Source of the DNA: Solen grandis
Lineage: Eukaryota > Mollusca > Bivalvia > Adapedonta > Solenidae
Assembly (NCBI GenBank): GCA_021229015.1
Contig: CM037783.1
Coordinates: 10,549,324 to 10,613,323, forward strand
DNA: 64,000 bases
Reading direction: 5' to 3'
The position numbers and the translations under genes are program-made. The first letter of the stretch is position 1. Each line of letters starts with the position of its first letter. Positions 1-11,400 of this stretch are shown here, piece by piece. Under the pieces are notes generated by a model. The model saw only the letters and a program-made list of their open reading frames with translations, did not search any database and was not told the origin of the DNA.

Positions 1-315
1 GGGAACATTGTGTTTGTGTCCGGGCTCTAACTTCATCATGCATGGGTGGATTTTGAAATACCTCGGCATGAATGTTCTTCTAGAGAAGACGATGTATCCT
101 GCGCAAGACCAGTTTTGCCGTTTTACATAAAACGATTTTGAAATAACTTGGCACAAAAGTGGCACATGCAAGGTCCACATATGTAGCCTTAAAAAGTCAA
201 GGCCACAATTAGTCAGATGAAAAGATGGCCCTGTCATACACATGACCCAGGATTTAATGTCCTGATTTCTTTTGGGGGCATTTGTCACGGTGCCTATGAC
301 AGCTCTTGTTCTTTC
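1..315. repeat. Right-hand part of a dispersed bivalve-type repeat
   Basis: The stretch ends in TGACAGCTCTTGTT (298-311), the same end seen at 6525-6538. It contains two related half-units, each with the phrase TTTTGAAATAAC or TTTTGAAATACC. No coding potential is seen. It is probably the tail of a non-autonomous element whose start lies outside the window. Confidence 0.4.
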
Positions 316-524
316 TAGATGTGAAATTCAATATCATCGGGAATCCATATTTGAAAAGAATGCAGCTAATATCAATGACATGGCGTTATCTGTATTTCAA
401 GATCAACATTGTATATCATTATATAAAAACCTATTTTATCATGTATGTTGTTACAATTGTCATTCTTTGATATGGTTTTTAATATTGCCTGAATAAAACT
501 GAAATTAATGATGATGCCATTTAG

Positions 525-670
525 GTCAAATTGTTTATTCCCCTGATACTTCGCCTGTATCCGGAATCCGCCGCGTGACATGGGATCGCAATCGTATCAA
601 CTCGGCAATCCGGCCTAACCCGTTGGATATACTTGAAGAAATGGGCGAGGTGTTCCGAATGATGGGATAA
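525..670 (+). CDS. Possible terminal coding exon of an unidentified + strand gene
   Basis: After a splice-acceptor-like TTTAG, an open frame of 47 codons runs to TAA at 668-670. The block is clearly more GC-rich and CpG-rich than its flanks. The translation is protein-like, with motifs GIRRVTWDRNR, INSAIRPNPLD and ILEEMGEVFRMMG at the C-terminus. The exon begins with two bases before its first full codon, so the preceding exon would be phase 1, the same phase as the sushi exons at 8.3-14.5 kb. I do not recognise the family. Open frames on the opposite strand are longer but have unconvincing composition. It could be the cytoplasmic tail of a membrane protein; this is inference only. Confidence 0.4.
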
Positions 671-1115
671 CTGCACTCCCCGGTCCAACACGGTAGTTGC
701 TGATGAATATATATCAGTGAGTAAAGAAATTTGTGGTAATGTTCTTTTTCTTTGTGAGAAGTTGTCATCCTGCATATAATTGTATTAGAAGATATGTGTG
801 AATTCACATATTGTTTTTTGACATTTACGCACGTGAATATTGTGATTAAGAAGGCGCCCGAGGGAGGTATACACCGTCGAATGTATAAACACAACCATTG
901 ACAACAAATCCAGTTGGATAATTTGTGTGGCAGTAAGCAGTTGAAATGATTACATTCCGGATAAGGGTATCTGTTTACATTTATTTCGTTTTATTTATAA
1001 TATTTAATTTCCAACTTCTACTGCAGTCCTAAAATTCTAAGCTGCTTTGATCGGACACTGTACATTAAAAAAATATAAACGATGGATGATAAATTTAAAT
1101 ATATGTGCTATGGTT
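671..1115. other. Non-coding stretch after the candidate exon
   Basis: AT-rich sequence with no recognised gene or repeat. If the exon at 525-670 is real, this would be its 3' UTR and downstream flank. Confidence 0.4.
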
Positions 1116-1119
1116 AATG

Positions 1120-1215
1120 TATACACTAGATCCTGATATTCAGGGGAAAAAAAACTTAATTAAAAAAAAAAATGACCTCTTTTATATATAAATATAGAGA
1201 GATCGATTTTTTCAA

Positions 1216-1248
<33 letters not shown>

Positions 1249-1280
1249 ACTTAATATCAGGGTCCTGTGATCATTGTAGA
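1120..1280. repeat. Short fold-back (MITE-like) element with poly-T
   Basis: Imperfect inverted ends GATCCTGATATTCAG (near 1130) and the complement of CTTAATATCAGGGTC (near 1250) flank an A/T-rich core that includes a 30-base T run at 1218-1247. Confidence 0.5.
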
Positions 1281-1545
1281 AGTAAAACAGTGTTCTAATA
1301 TTGAATAGTCCTAGAGCACAGGTATTTGACACAGTTTGTCAAAATGGACCCTATATATTCTACATAATAAAAATATATTGGGCCTAAACTGACTTAAATA
1401 GAAGTTGGTGTCAAATATCTGTTTCTTAGAAGGAAGCAACTAGATATTTGGCATTAGATCTACATGTTTTTTAACACATTACTGGTACAATAACCTATGT
1501 CTGACTCCCAAGTTTGAGAAAGATGTTAAATTCATTTGTAAAATA

Positions 1546-1740
1546 AAAAGGTCTGTTTCTGGTCTCAAGCAAAAAAAAAGGTTGGTAGGTCGGGATTTTA
1601 TTTTTTTAATTTTTTTTTAATATGAAACAAAAGGTAAAAGGAAATATTTTTTTAAAGGCAGAAAGGTAAAAAACAACGTTAATGTCAGTCATTTAAAAAG
1701 AGGGTTGGTCGGGAGACCAGAAACGGAATTTTTTTTTGGG
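1546..1740. mobile_element. MITE with TTTCTGGTCTC terminal inverted repeats, copy 1
   Basis: The left end carries GTTTCTGGTCTC and the right end GAGACCAGAAACGGAA, its inverted counterpart. The interior has the phrases GGTTGGTAGGTCGGGA and GAGGGTTGGTCGG. Related copies lie at 40130-40545 and 43755-43950. Confidence 0.65.
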
Positions 1741-1899
1741 GCCTAAGTACTTTGTATTCTCTGTTTCCATTCAAAAATTTCAAAGGAGTAAGTAACAGCA
1801 ACTTAAATCAATAAATTTAAATGAATAATTTATTAAGTGAGGGTAAGATCTATGCAAGCTATATTCTAGAAATAATCATTTAAGAGTTTCTTTAGACAT

Positions 1900-2700
1900 G
1901 CCCCCCAAAAATAATTTTTATATGCCCAAAGGGTCTTATTATGTATTGCCCTCTGCCATCTGTCTTTCTTTCCATCTGTTCATCCATTAGTAGAGCATTG
2001 TGATAGTCACAACTAGAGGGAATTTGTTCAAAATTACCACAGCATTTGCCTTTTTAAGATTATATGTAGTTGAGCATGAAGGCTGGATTTTGTGAACACA
2101 TGAAACTTTCAAGAATTATGGTGTTTTGTCTCTTTTTCCTTATATACACAACTCCACTGAATCTTACCCACAGTACTTGCCTTTATATATCATTATATAT
2201 TGTCATTATATATAAGAGTTTTGCATGATGGCTAGATTTTGTGCTCATATGATGAACCTTTCAAAAGTAATGGCCCCTTGTTACTTTCATGTATAGAGTT
2301 ATGAAACCTGAACCTATGAACACAACTTCTCTTATACTACAGGAGGAATTTGGTTCAAATTTATCAGTTACACTTTTCTTCATATGCACTTTCACATGAA
2401 GGCAGCTTTTCACTCACATTTTTTTCTGGAGTTATGGCCCTTGATCATTTTTCCTATATTTGTAAATGTAACTCCTCCTTACTGCAGGGAGTTGTTTCAA
2501 ATGTTCCCAGTATACTTGTACATTGTGATACATTCCCCAAATCTTAACCAAGACTTTGATTATGTTTACACAAATTCCATATCTACGATGGTTGCCTGTA
2601 TGGTGATTGACAACAATTATGTACCAGGAAACACTCAAGGGTTCTCTGTGGGCATGCATTCACTCACAGCCATACATTGGGTCCACTTATTGTCATTTAT
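1900..2700. repeat. Diverged tandem-unit repeat element
   Basis: The left part has the pattern CTGTCTTTC...CATCTGTTCATCC. It is followed by loosely repeated units of about 150-170 bp with phrases such as GCATGAAGGCTGGATTTTG and GTTATGGCCCTTG. Small open frames here are accidental. Confidence 0.45.
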
Positions 2701-2911
2701 ATAAGCTACTACCTCCACCTGAGAGCCCAGGGCTGGTGGGCAAGTATTTTCAGCTGTCTGCCAGTTTAAAAAAGCCAGAATGGGCCTCTTAGTGACACAG
2801 AAATCTAAGTTGGCTGTGCCAATAAGCACATATTTATTATATGCTTGAACATAATGGAACTCAGTGTCATATAGAGCACTTTTGGATATGTGATATTCAA
2901 TAAAAGCAGTG

Positions 2912-3162
2912 TTAACCCTTTCCCTCATATAGACTCATTTTGACGCCCTCAATAGGTATCACATAAAGCCTGATCTGCAGAAAACCACAGTTAAACCTTA
3001 CCAAATTTAATTACAAAATACTCATTTCCAGACCACTGAGGAGCAGCGAACAGCATAAAACCTGATCAGCCTGCGAGTTACTCAGCCTACTCGCAGGCTG
3101 ATCTGGTTTTATGCTGTTCGCATAGGTCTTTTCATGGTGTCCTCTATGAGGGAAAGGGTTAA
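2912..3162. mobile_element. TTAA-bounded MITE, copy 1 (251 bp)
   Basis: Starts TTAACCCTTTCCCTC and ends GAGGGAAAGGGTTAA. The interior holds a long hairpin built from GCGAACAGCATAAAACC and its complement around GATCAGCCTGC. Full copies lie at 10018-10259 and 14636-14877, and a truncated copy at 24824-24990. TTAA at both edges fits a piggyBac-type target duplication, but TTAA is also part of the palindromic end. Confidence 0.85.
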
Positions 3163-3189
3163 AGCATTAAAATCCAGGATTGTTTGATC

Positions 3190-3350
3190 AAACAAATACA
3201 CTTGACTGTAGATCCTAAAGTTGTGGGTTTGTCACCCACGCTTAGGGCAAGGATTTTTAATGGTCTTCTCGGGCACAAAGTACTGGGCCAACTCAGGAAC
3301 TGTTGAGGGGGATTAGTATAAGTTAATTGCAAGACCTAAATTTGTTTTCC
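3190..3350. repeat. SINE-like fragment
   Basis: Contains the phrase GGCACAAAGTACTGGGCCAAC followed by CAGGAACTGTTGAG. A diverged copy of the same phrase occurs near 62915-62960. Confidence 0.4.
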
Positions 3351-3601
3351 AAATGATTAGATGCAAAAAAAGATAAATTCAAAATTTTGTTTATATATTT
3401 ATTAGCTAACAATTATCTTCCTTTTGTCAAAGGGACAACATAGCTAGTATATGATGGTCCCAGTGGTTTGAATGTCCAGATCAGGAAAGAAACATTACTG
3501 TTCACGGAACTATTTGCCTCTGTTTGGCTTTTAGACTTCATCATTTTCAGTGTAACTTTTTGACAAATGTGTTATTGTTGCTGCTGTAGCATTATTGTTT
3601 G

Positions 3602-3804
3602 TCATTTGTTTGCTTGGGTTTTGTTTGTCATTTGTTTGCTTGGGTTTCGTTTGTCATTTGTTTGCTTGGGTTTCATTTGTCCTTTGTTTGCTTGGGTTTC
3701 GTTTGTCATTTGTTTGCTTGGGTTTCGTTTGTCATTTGTTTGCTTGGGTTTCGTTTGTCATTTGTTTGCTTGGGTTTCGTTTGTCATTTGTTTGCTTGGG
3801 TTTC
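3602..3804. repeat. Minisatellite, 8 copies of a 26-bp unit
   Basis: Units start at 3602, 3628, 3654, 3680, 3706, 3732, 3758 and 3784, with core TCATTTGTTTGCTTGGG. The unit has no stop codon in any + frame and 26 is not a multiple of three, so all three frames stay open; this explains the hydrophobic-looking open frames. Confidence 0.95.
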
Positions 3805-4949
3805 AGAGGTAACATAGGCTGCATATAAGTATATTACTCAATTAAAAAATAGCTTATTACTTTATTATTTGAAAATTTAATGGGTAACAAAACTCAATTA
3901 AGATCTAAAATACTCAATTAGTTATGTAACCTTTGCACAACACCGCAGGCAATTTTAAAATAAATTATGCAATAACTTCTGAGACTTGATTTGATTTGCA
4001 CTTATTGAATTACATAGTTTTGATAATGTATGGATGTAATGATTTTATGTGTTGTAATTATGTATTGAACACTGCATTCTGATTTAATGTTCTATCCACG
4101 CTTAAATTGTTACTCAATTGATAAAAACTGACAGGGTAACAGTAACTGTTGCTAAATTTGCTCAATTATTCTTTTGTATACTGTTATATTAGAAAGTGAT
4201 TGGGAATACTCAGTTAAATAAATAATTGTACCTGTTCAGGGCTTTTTTTTCTTCTTTATCAGGGGCCATTCATAGATGCCTTCCCCTCTAAAAATTCTTA
4301 AAATTTATGCAGTTTTCCCCAAAATTGCATCTTCCAGGATTTTTCTTTCCCCAAAAAAAAAAACCCCATTTTTTGGGTTTAACTACCCACCAAAAGTATT
4401 TCAGTCCTAGACAACATGGAGTGACTTTTGCATTTGTGAAATAGGGGTGCACACTTGCCCTGGTCAATGAAAATTAGTGCAGAGGAAATTGAAATATTAG
4501 TTGTTATTTTCTTGGTTTTACTATCTCAGCTCATTTTTTGGAAGGGCTATACAGGGCAAGTGATAATTTTACGAATTTTACATGGTTTTACATGGTTCTG
4601 TTTCTTCAGACACTGCTACTACTTGCCACTGGCTGGACCTGTGTGTACATGTTATCAGGTATGTAACAAAGAGTCTTTGTTATGATGACTACAATGGTAA
4701 GGGAGGTAATCATTGTAGATGTATATAATGACATTGCTGGAAAACAGGCCACTCAGATTATCTGATTCATTTCTGATGTTAAGTTGTGCCAGGAATCATA
4801 TTTACAAATATTTAAAAGCTCTCTCTTGCAGTTGATACCTTTTTACATGTTTACATATTTTCTGAAAAAGAAAAAGAAATCTTTTTGATAGTTAACCAGT
4901 TTTAATTGTGAAATGCTCTGTCACCTATGACTTGATATTATTTGTAATT
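3805..4949. other. AT-rich stretch with no gene seen
   Basis: I see no exon-like block. There are short homopolymers near 4360 and no repeat family that I recognise. Confidence 0.4.
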
Positions 4950-5923
4950 AGTCCCCTACCAGTGTTTACACCGAAGGGAACTATAGGTTTTCCCTCCGTC
5001 TGTCTGTTCATCTGTCTGTCCATCAATCCGTCCGGATGATCCTGCTATAACTTAAAACAGTTCGTTTTAAGGTAATATCATAAAATTTGGTATATGAAAA
5101 GATGGCAGTATGGAGATTCTGCACATCACTTTGTTTTGTTGTTGTTTTTTAGCTCACCTGAGCACATGTGCTCAGGATGAGCTATTAGGATCGATGAATA
5201 TATGTCGTCTGTCTGTTGTTGTTTGCACTCTAGCATCTTCATTTCTTAAGCAATCATCTTCAAAATTTATGACAATGTTTATTGCCATAATATCTTGACT
5301 AAGTTCGATTATGGCTGATATCGACCTATTAGGTCAGGAGTTATGCCCCTTTTAATATTAAAAAAAGCCAGATTTTACTTTGTTTGCTCTCTAGCATCTT
5401 CATATCTAAAGCAATCATCTATACTTTATATCAATGTTTATTACCATAAGTTACCAAGTTCGATTATGGCTGAGATCCGTAAATTAGTCAAGAGTTGTGT
5501 CCATTTTGATATTAAAAGTAAAAGTCATTTTTTTTTCTCTAGCATTTTTTTCTAAAATTTAAACTCTATGACAATGTTTATAGCCATATTTTTTTGGCCA
5601 AGTTCGATTATGGCTGATATCTGTCAATTAGGACAGGAGTTATGCCTCTTTTAATGTTTAAATTTGTGTGTTTAAAGCCATAATTTCTCAGTCAAGTTGA
5701 CTTCAAATTTTGACCACAGGCACTTAGTTTGTGGAATTGTAAATGATCTCATGGATTATGTATTCAGTACAGCTATGCTAGCTATAATTTAGTAATTTGT
5801 ACAGGCAATGAAGGCAATTTTTCTCAGGTGAGCGTCTTTAGGAACATCTTGGCCCTCTTGTCTTCAAAAATTCTGGTTTCTATGGTGAAGGAAAGGTTAT
5901 GCACATCACCGGTAGGGGACTCA
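4950..5923. mobile_element. Outer TIR element (AGTCCCCTACC ends), interrupted
   Basis: The left end AGTCCCCTACCAGTG and the right end CACCGGTAGGGGACT form a 15-base inverted repeat with one mismatch. Next to the left end lies a CTGT-rich tract (CTGTCTGTTCATCTG). The element is split by the hairpin-ended element at 5148-5867. Confidence 0.65.
5148..5867 (-). mobile_element. Hairpin-ended element with internal tandem units (nested)
   Basis: The left end AGCTCACCTGAGCAC folds with TGCTCAGGATGAGCT; the right end reads CTCAGGTGAGC...TTGGCCCTCTTGT. Between them are three or four units of about 130-160 bp sharing CAAGTTCGATTATGGCTGA. It is reversed relative to the copies at 33540 and 51129. Confidence 0.7.
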
Positions 5924-6109
5924 TGTGTTGCGTGCAACACCAGTTGTTATAAATGGCTTAAACTTTATAAAACTAAAATTTGGTGAAAAATTGTTTTCAA
6001 GCTGAACTCTTTACAAATACAATGTATATGGTATCTCATATAGACTTGATTTGAAGCCATAGCAAACAGAGCAGACCAAAGTCAGACAGTTCTTCAAGGA
6101 GCTATCTGA

Positions 6110-6540
6110 TCAAGGTGACCCCCTTTTAACTTAGAATTTTGGTTAAATTTTTGCATTCAAGCTACTATCCAGCTTATATCTCAGAAATTGTTTGTGGAAT
6201 TGACTAGAAAGTTAAGGAGTGTCTTCAGGGGCATCAGAAAACTAAGGAGGATAACTTATGGACTGAATTTTGAACAAATTATGGCCCTTTTCTAACTTGG
6301 ATTTTTGGTTAAAGTTTTGCATGCACAGTGTTATTGTGCTTATGTCTCAGTAACTAGGCATGGGACTGATTTTAGACATCATAAAAATATTAAGGGGTAT
6401 CAGACTATCAAGGTATGTCATTTTTGACTATTATTATGTACAGGGTATGTGAAGGGCAAGAATTGAAATAGATTTCATTTGATTTACCAACAAGCATTTT
6501 GAATAGTCGAGCGTGCAGTCCTCTGACAGCTCTTGTTAAA
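6110..6540 (-). repeat. Element ending in TGACAGCTCTTGTT
   Basis: Two loosely repeated units (AACTTGGATTTTTGGTTAAA and AACTTAGAATTTTGGTTAAA) are followed by the end segment GAATAGTCGAGCG...CTCTGACAGCTCTTGTT. It shares its end with the repeat at window position 298-311. Confidence 0.5.
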
Positions 6541-6689
6541 AGATATCCTTGTCAGAAACCATCATGGGTTTAGTCATTTGGTATGTAACATGCCTTGTGG
6601 ACCTGAACCAAGTTTTCAAATCATGGTCCTGTGGTCAAAAATGGTCCCATGTTAGGATTTTGTATTCAGTATGTTGTAAAAGGCAATGA

Positions 6690-6740
6690 AAGCAATATTT
6701 CTCAGGTGAGCGATCAGGGCCATCTTGGCCCTCTTGTTCA
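6690..6740 (-). repeat. Isolated end of a hairpin-ended element
   Basis: CTCAGGTGAGCGATC followed by GGCCATCTTGGCCCTCTTGT matches the right end of the element at 5148-5867. The rest is absent or too diverged to see. Confidence 0.6.
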
Positions 6741-6841
6741 TTGGTTGCATCACGTTTTAAAACCAATCATAAATGATTACACAAAATATCTTTTGATCCT
6801 CTACTATGGTGGTATGCATTATATGATTATCAGTGATAGGG

Positions 6842-7030
6842 CTAGTTAGTGTTGTTGCTAAGTCAGTTAATAATGTTGCTAAGTCTAGTTAATGTTGTTG
6901 CTAAGTCAAGTTAATAATGTTGCTAAGTCTAGTTAATGTTGTTGCTAAGTCTAGTAAGTAATGATTCTAAGTCTAGATAATGATCTTGCTATGTCTAGTT
7001 AATGTTGTTGCTATGTCTAGTTAGTGTTGT
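6842..7030. repeat. Minisatellite, about 22-bp unit, roughly 8 copies
   Basis: Repeats of GTTGTTGCTAAGTCTAGTTA with variants (GCTATG, AATAATG). Degeneracy increases toward the right end. Confidence 0.85.
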
Positions 7031-8079
7031 TTTTTATATGCTTGTCTGAAAAATGGCCTTCTATCTTCCCTCAAGGTTAACAATCACTATAAAATTTGTA
7101 CAAAACTTTAATATTGATCAAAACCTTAGTGGCCTTTGGTGGATTCCTTTTAGATTCATACATATACATATTTGTTGATATACAGGTTTTTGACCTTGAC
7201 TTAAAGTATTCCTTTCCTTGGGATATTTAAAACAAAGTTAATCCTATCTACTTGCAGTGTTCTTAATATGGTTTGTTTGTGAAGTGTGAGCAAAATTGGC
7301 ATAAGTCATATCACATTGCATCCTGTTGGAATAAACCAAACAAATAAAGGGTTGTATTTCATATGAACTTATATAAGGAAAAATTCAGGACTGAAGGTTA
7401 GGTTCAGATAAAGGGGAGGCTTCAGATAATGCATGTTTGGATAACCGAGATCCGACTGTAGGTATATATTAAAAGGATCATTACTATCGTAGATTGATCC
7501 GAACAGTGTTATCAGTATATGTGATACATAGATTTACTGAATCACTCAAGCTAAAGTCATGTCTTGTATGTTTGTGCCAACAGGGCCTAATAGTAGCTAT
7601 GCCACTTTCTATCAACTTTAAATAATGAACATGTACTAAGCATGGTGACTTACAGTATGAAGACAAAATTTGAAACTCTCATTCGCACCATTTAAAAATC
7701 CCTGTGACAAAGTGGCATACAGGGGGTATTTGCACCATGACAATGGTAGTTCTAGTTTAAACAGTTTTGCTGATATTGTTTTATTTCTGCTTTATAATTA
7801 AGTAAAGAATTTACTTGTATTGTCTGGTCCCATTCTGTGTACATTATCTTCTGGGGCCTTTGAGGAACATATAATCATTAGAGGAACGTCCGTGACACCA
7901 GTGAAAGTCATGCACAATTATTTCTTTAGTTTTCAAGAGTTATGGCCCCTTTTCACCAGGAATTTTGGCTTTATGTTCACTGACTTGATAAGCACTACCA
8001 TTATAAACAGCTTTTTTTTTAGCTGAATGTGTGTTTGTCTATAGTTATTACCTTCAATTGTATGATAAATTATTGAGAG
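7031..8079. other. No gene seen
   Basis: AT-rich sequence with one open frame of 68 codons at 7820-8026. That frame contains the phrase GAGTTATGGCCCCTTTT, typical of the tandem-unit repeats elsewhere, so it is not called a gene. Confidence 0.4.
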
Positions 8080-8236
8080 CTGGTCCTATGTTCTCCAAAA
8101 TAAAAAATGTACTTAAGTATGATTTTCATACTCAAATTCAAACATTGCCCATTAGTTTCAATAGAGATTTGAGTACGGTTTGAAATTCAAATTTGAGTCT
8201 GAGATTGTACTTAATTTTTTGAGAGCATGGGGCCAG
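8080..8236. mobile_element. Small TIR element just upstream of sushi exon 1
   Basis: The left end CTGGTCCTATGTTCTCC matches the complement of the right end GAGAGCATGGGGCCAG with few mismatches. The pairing extends inward through GTACTTAAG and TACTCAAATTCAAA, so the 157-bp unit could fold on itself. Confidence 0.6.
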
Positions 8237-8277
8237 GCAGTGTAATGAGGCCATTATTCCCCTATATATACATTTAG

Positions 8278-8463
8278 ACTGTGGACCTCTCCTGACCAGT
8301 GTTCCAAACGCCAGTGTTAACCAGACTGGCAGTGTCTACAGGGACACAGCCAGATATGTCTGCCACGAAGGGTTCTTCATCAAGACCGGGACAAGGGACA
8401 AGCTGCTCACATGTACTGCCCTGGGCACCTGGGATAAACAACCTCCTGTCTGCCGACCTGTTG
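8278..8463 (+). CDS. Sushi exon 1
   Basis: 186 bp, phase 1 to 1, between CATTTAG and GTTTGTG. It codes CGPLLTSVPNASVNQTG, then ARYVCHEGFF, TCTALGTWDK and PPVC: four Cys and the Trp present. Sequons NAS and NQT are visible. Confidence 0.85.
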
Positions 8464-11400
8464 GTTTGTGCTTCCTTGTCTTGTGAAATGGAAGTGTTTG
8501 AATTAAGTTTTTATCTCTAAAATGAAAGGTAACTCTCTAACACTCAAGGGCTGTCAAGGAAATAACCTATGTATCTAATATAAAACTGTTCAGACTGTAT
8601 AAAGTAACTTGCAGGCTGATTAGGTTTTATAACATTTGCTACTGCTCAGTGCTTTAGATGTCAGGATTTGTTTAAGATTTGTTCAGATTGACAATTGCTG
8701 TGTCTGATCTCGTATATCTCAGTTAAATGCTATAGTATAAAATGTTTGATTGAAAAGTTAACTTCTGTATGTAATTGACACCTTTGATTTAAAGGAGAGG
8801 GGTGTGTGGGTGCAGAATAAAACATTTTTATGGTAAACTATGGCAGATTAGGCACACATTTCTTATACAATAATCTGAAAATCTGTAAATTTCCATTACA
8901 TAAAGCTTGTCAGTCAAACTACCTTGCTGCACCTAAAATAGCATGGTTAACAGAAGATGACCCAGATGTTTTAGATTTTTTTTTAAAATTGAGATAGAAA
9001 GTATGCAAATGGTGATCCAGAAATTCTTATTTAAGCATTGTTAATATACCAAAATGTTAAACTTGATGAAAATCCAAATTTGGAGTGAAAAATAAGGCTT
9101 CTGAAATTTAGAAATCAAGACAATTTAAATTAAAATGAATTAATTTTGTTTGCTATATTATATATTTGTGTTACAGGGTTAGAAAATTATGCAGCCTGAC
9201 CGGGACTCGAACCCGGGGCCTTTCTCTGACATGGTGAATGCTCTACCAACTGAGCCATCCGGCTGCTTACATATGATTCTCCCCTATTGTGAGTTAACAG
9301 TATTGTGACATTATCCCCTTCCATTTTAGAATTCGTCCCTGAATTCTAGGAGTTACAGGGTAAGTATAACCATGTGCAGGTGTCTTAGACATACCTAGCA
9401 CCGATGCCACAGCCAAATGTTACAGGGTGAGAAAAATTATATGCAGCCTGACCAAGGACTTGAACACGAGACCTTTCGCTTACAGGGCAAATGCTCTACC
9501 GACTGAGCTACCTGGTTGCTTACATATGATTCTCCCCTATTGTGAGTTAACGGTACTGTGACATTTGTGATGATGAATGTAGACAACTTTCAAAAGTGTA
9601 ACCTTTTAAAGTAATAAGATATGGAAGGCTATCCTATATTTTCTAGTCTGTCCCTCCCATGGACAACTGAAAGGAGGGAAAATAACCTACACCAGTACTG
9701 GTTACAGAGGTGTGGCCACTGTCACATGCAACACAGGTCACAGCTTCATAGGAAGATCTAATATCAGCAGGTGTGAGGCTGACGGACACTGGTCCAGTTA
9801 CAACTTTGGTTGTATCATTGCAGGTATGGACTCTTCAGTTATTTACAGATATATTCAATTTACTTACTCATGGCTACCCAATAACTACACTGGGATATTA
9901 GATAGTCAATGGTTGACCTGGTATACACAAAAAAGGCAACGTTTTGTTTGTGATACTGTGATAAGGAGCAGTTGACCTAGCCATGAATGGGAATGTTGAG
10001 GATTTAATTTTCACTTCTTAACCCTTTCCCTCATATATACTCATTTTGACGCCCTCAATAGGTATCACATAAAGCCTGATCTGCAGAAAACCACAGTTAA
10101 ACCTTACCAAATTTAATTACAAAATACTCATTTCCAGACCACTGAGGAGCAGCGAACAGCATAAAACCTGATCAGCCTGCAAGTTACTCGCAGGCTGATC
10201 TGGTTTTATGCTGTTCGCATAGGTCTTTTCATGGTGTCCTCTATGAGGGAAAGGGTTAAAACCAGAAAGATGCATTGTGTGTGCATTAATTTTAGTTTTT
10301 ACATTTTAACAGTTGTCTTTGACATGCAAATATTTAAAAAAAAACGCATATGTCATACTCATGAGTTACAAGCATGTCCTTGTGTGTATTTTTAGCTGTG
10401 GCTCGCTGAATTACACAGGAAATGGCAGTGTAAATTTGACTGGTACCCAGTATGGAGACAGTGCCATCTACAGATGTGTGACTGGTTACAACATAACCAA
10501 AGGAAACCAGGTCAGGTCCTGCCAGGCAGACTCCAAGTGGAATGGCACTGAGCCCATGTGCTCTGTCATAGGTAACTTAGTCAAATGTTAGAAAAACACT
10601 TTAGATGCCACATTTTTTGTCATCATACAATCTTACACAGCAATCTTACGAAGGTAAGTGACACAGCGCTATCTTGGCCCTCTTGTTGAGTTATCTGCCC
10701 CTGAAAGTGAGGTTTTTGCTCTTTCCAATCATTTTCAAGGACAGATAACTCAAAATCAAGCCCACTGAAACCTTATTTTATTTCATATTATTGTTTGTTG
10801 TTTCATTTCCAGTCATTATGCAAAGTTTCAAACAAAAAACAATTCTGTAGATATAATTCTGTAAATAGAATTTTCACTATGGTTCAGCATATAAATATAC
10901 TGCATTTTTCTTGAGAGAAAAAAAAGAAAATTTCTGTATATTCGTGTTTGAGACTATACATGTAGTATATTAAACTATCGCATAGAATTTCTAAAACTTT
11001 TACAGTGACAGAGAATTCAGTACCAAACATTGAGTTGAAATTAAATGAAGTGTTTCTAGTCCATAATATTGAGCTATCTGTCCCTGAATATGCTTTCTGT
11101 GGTACTCTTTCCAAATGAAGAAAGCGTTTGAATGAAAGTTTTATACACTCAACATATTTTTTAAATGGCTACTATATGATTTGTAAAAAAAGAAATCAGC
11201 TTAATGATTTGCACCATCTAAGACATTTTAAATATTTTACTGAAAATATCATTAAAATTAAACCAGTAATTACAACCAATTTTACCAAGATACCGGTCAT
11301 CAAATCTGATGATGTGACCTTTAGAAATTAAGTCCAATTTAGTATGTTGATTTTTGATAAGGCATAATAAAAAAGTAACTTGTTTCCACTAACCTGACTG

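Noticed and set aside
535..894. 119-codon open frame on the - strand
   Set aside because: Overlaps the candidate + strand exon; composition is poor and no splice or family support is seen.
3567..3828. Three overlapping open frames coding Cys/Leu/Phe-rich repeats
   Set aside because: They are frame-independent readings of a 26-bp minisatellite.
9196..9268. A functional tRNA gene (TGT anticodon)
   Set aside because: U33 is absent, and the flanks recur at a decayed second copy, which indicates a SINE.
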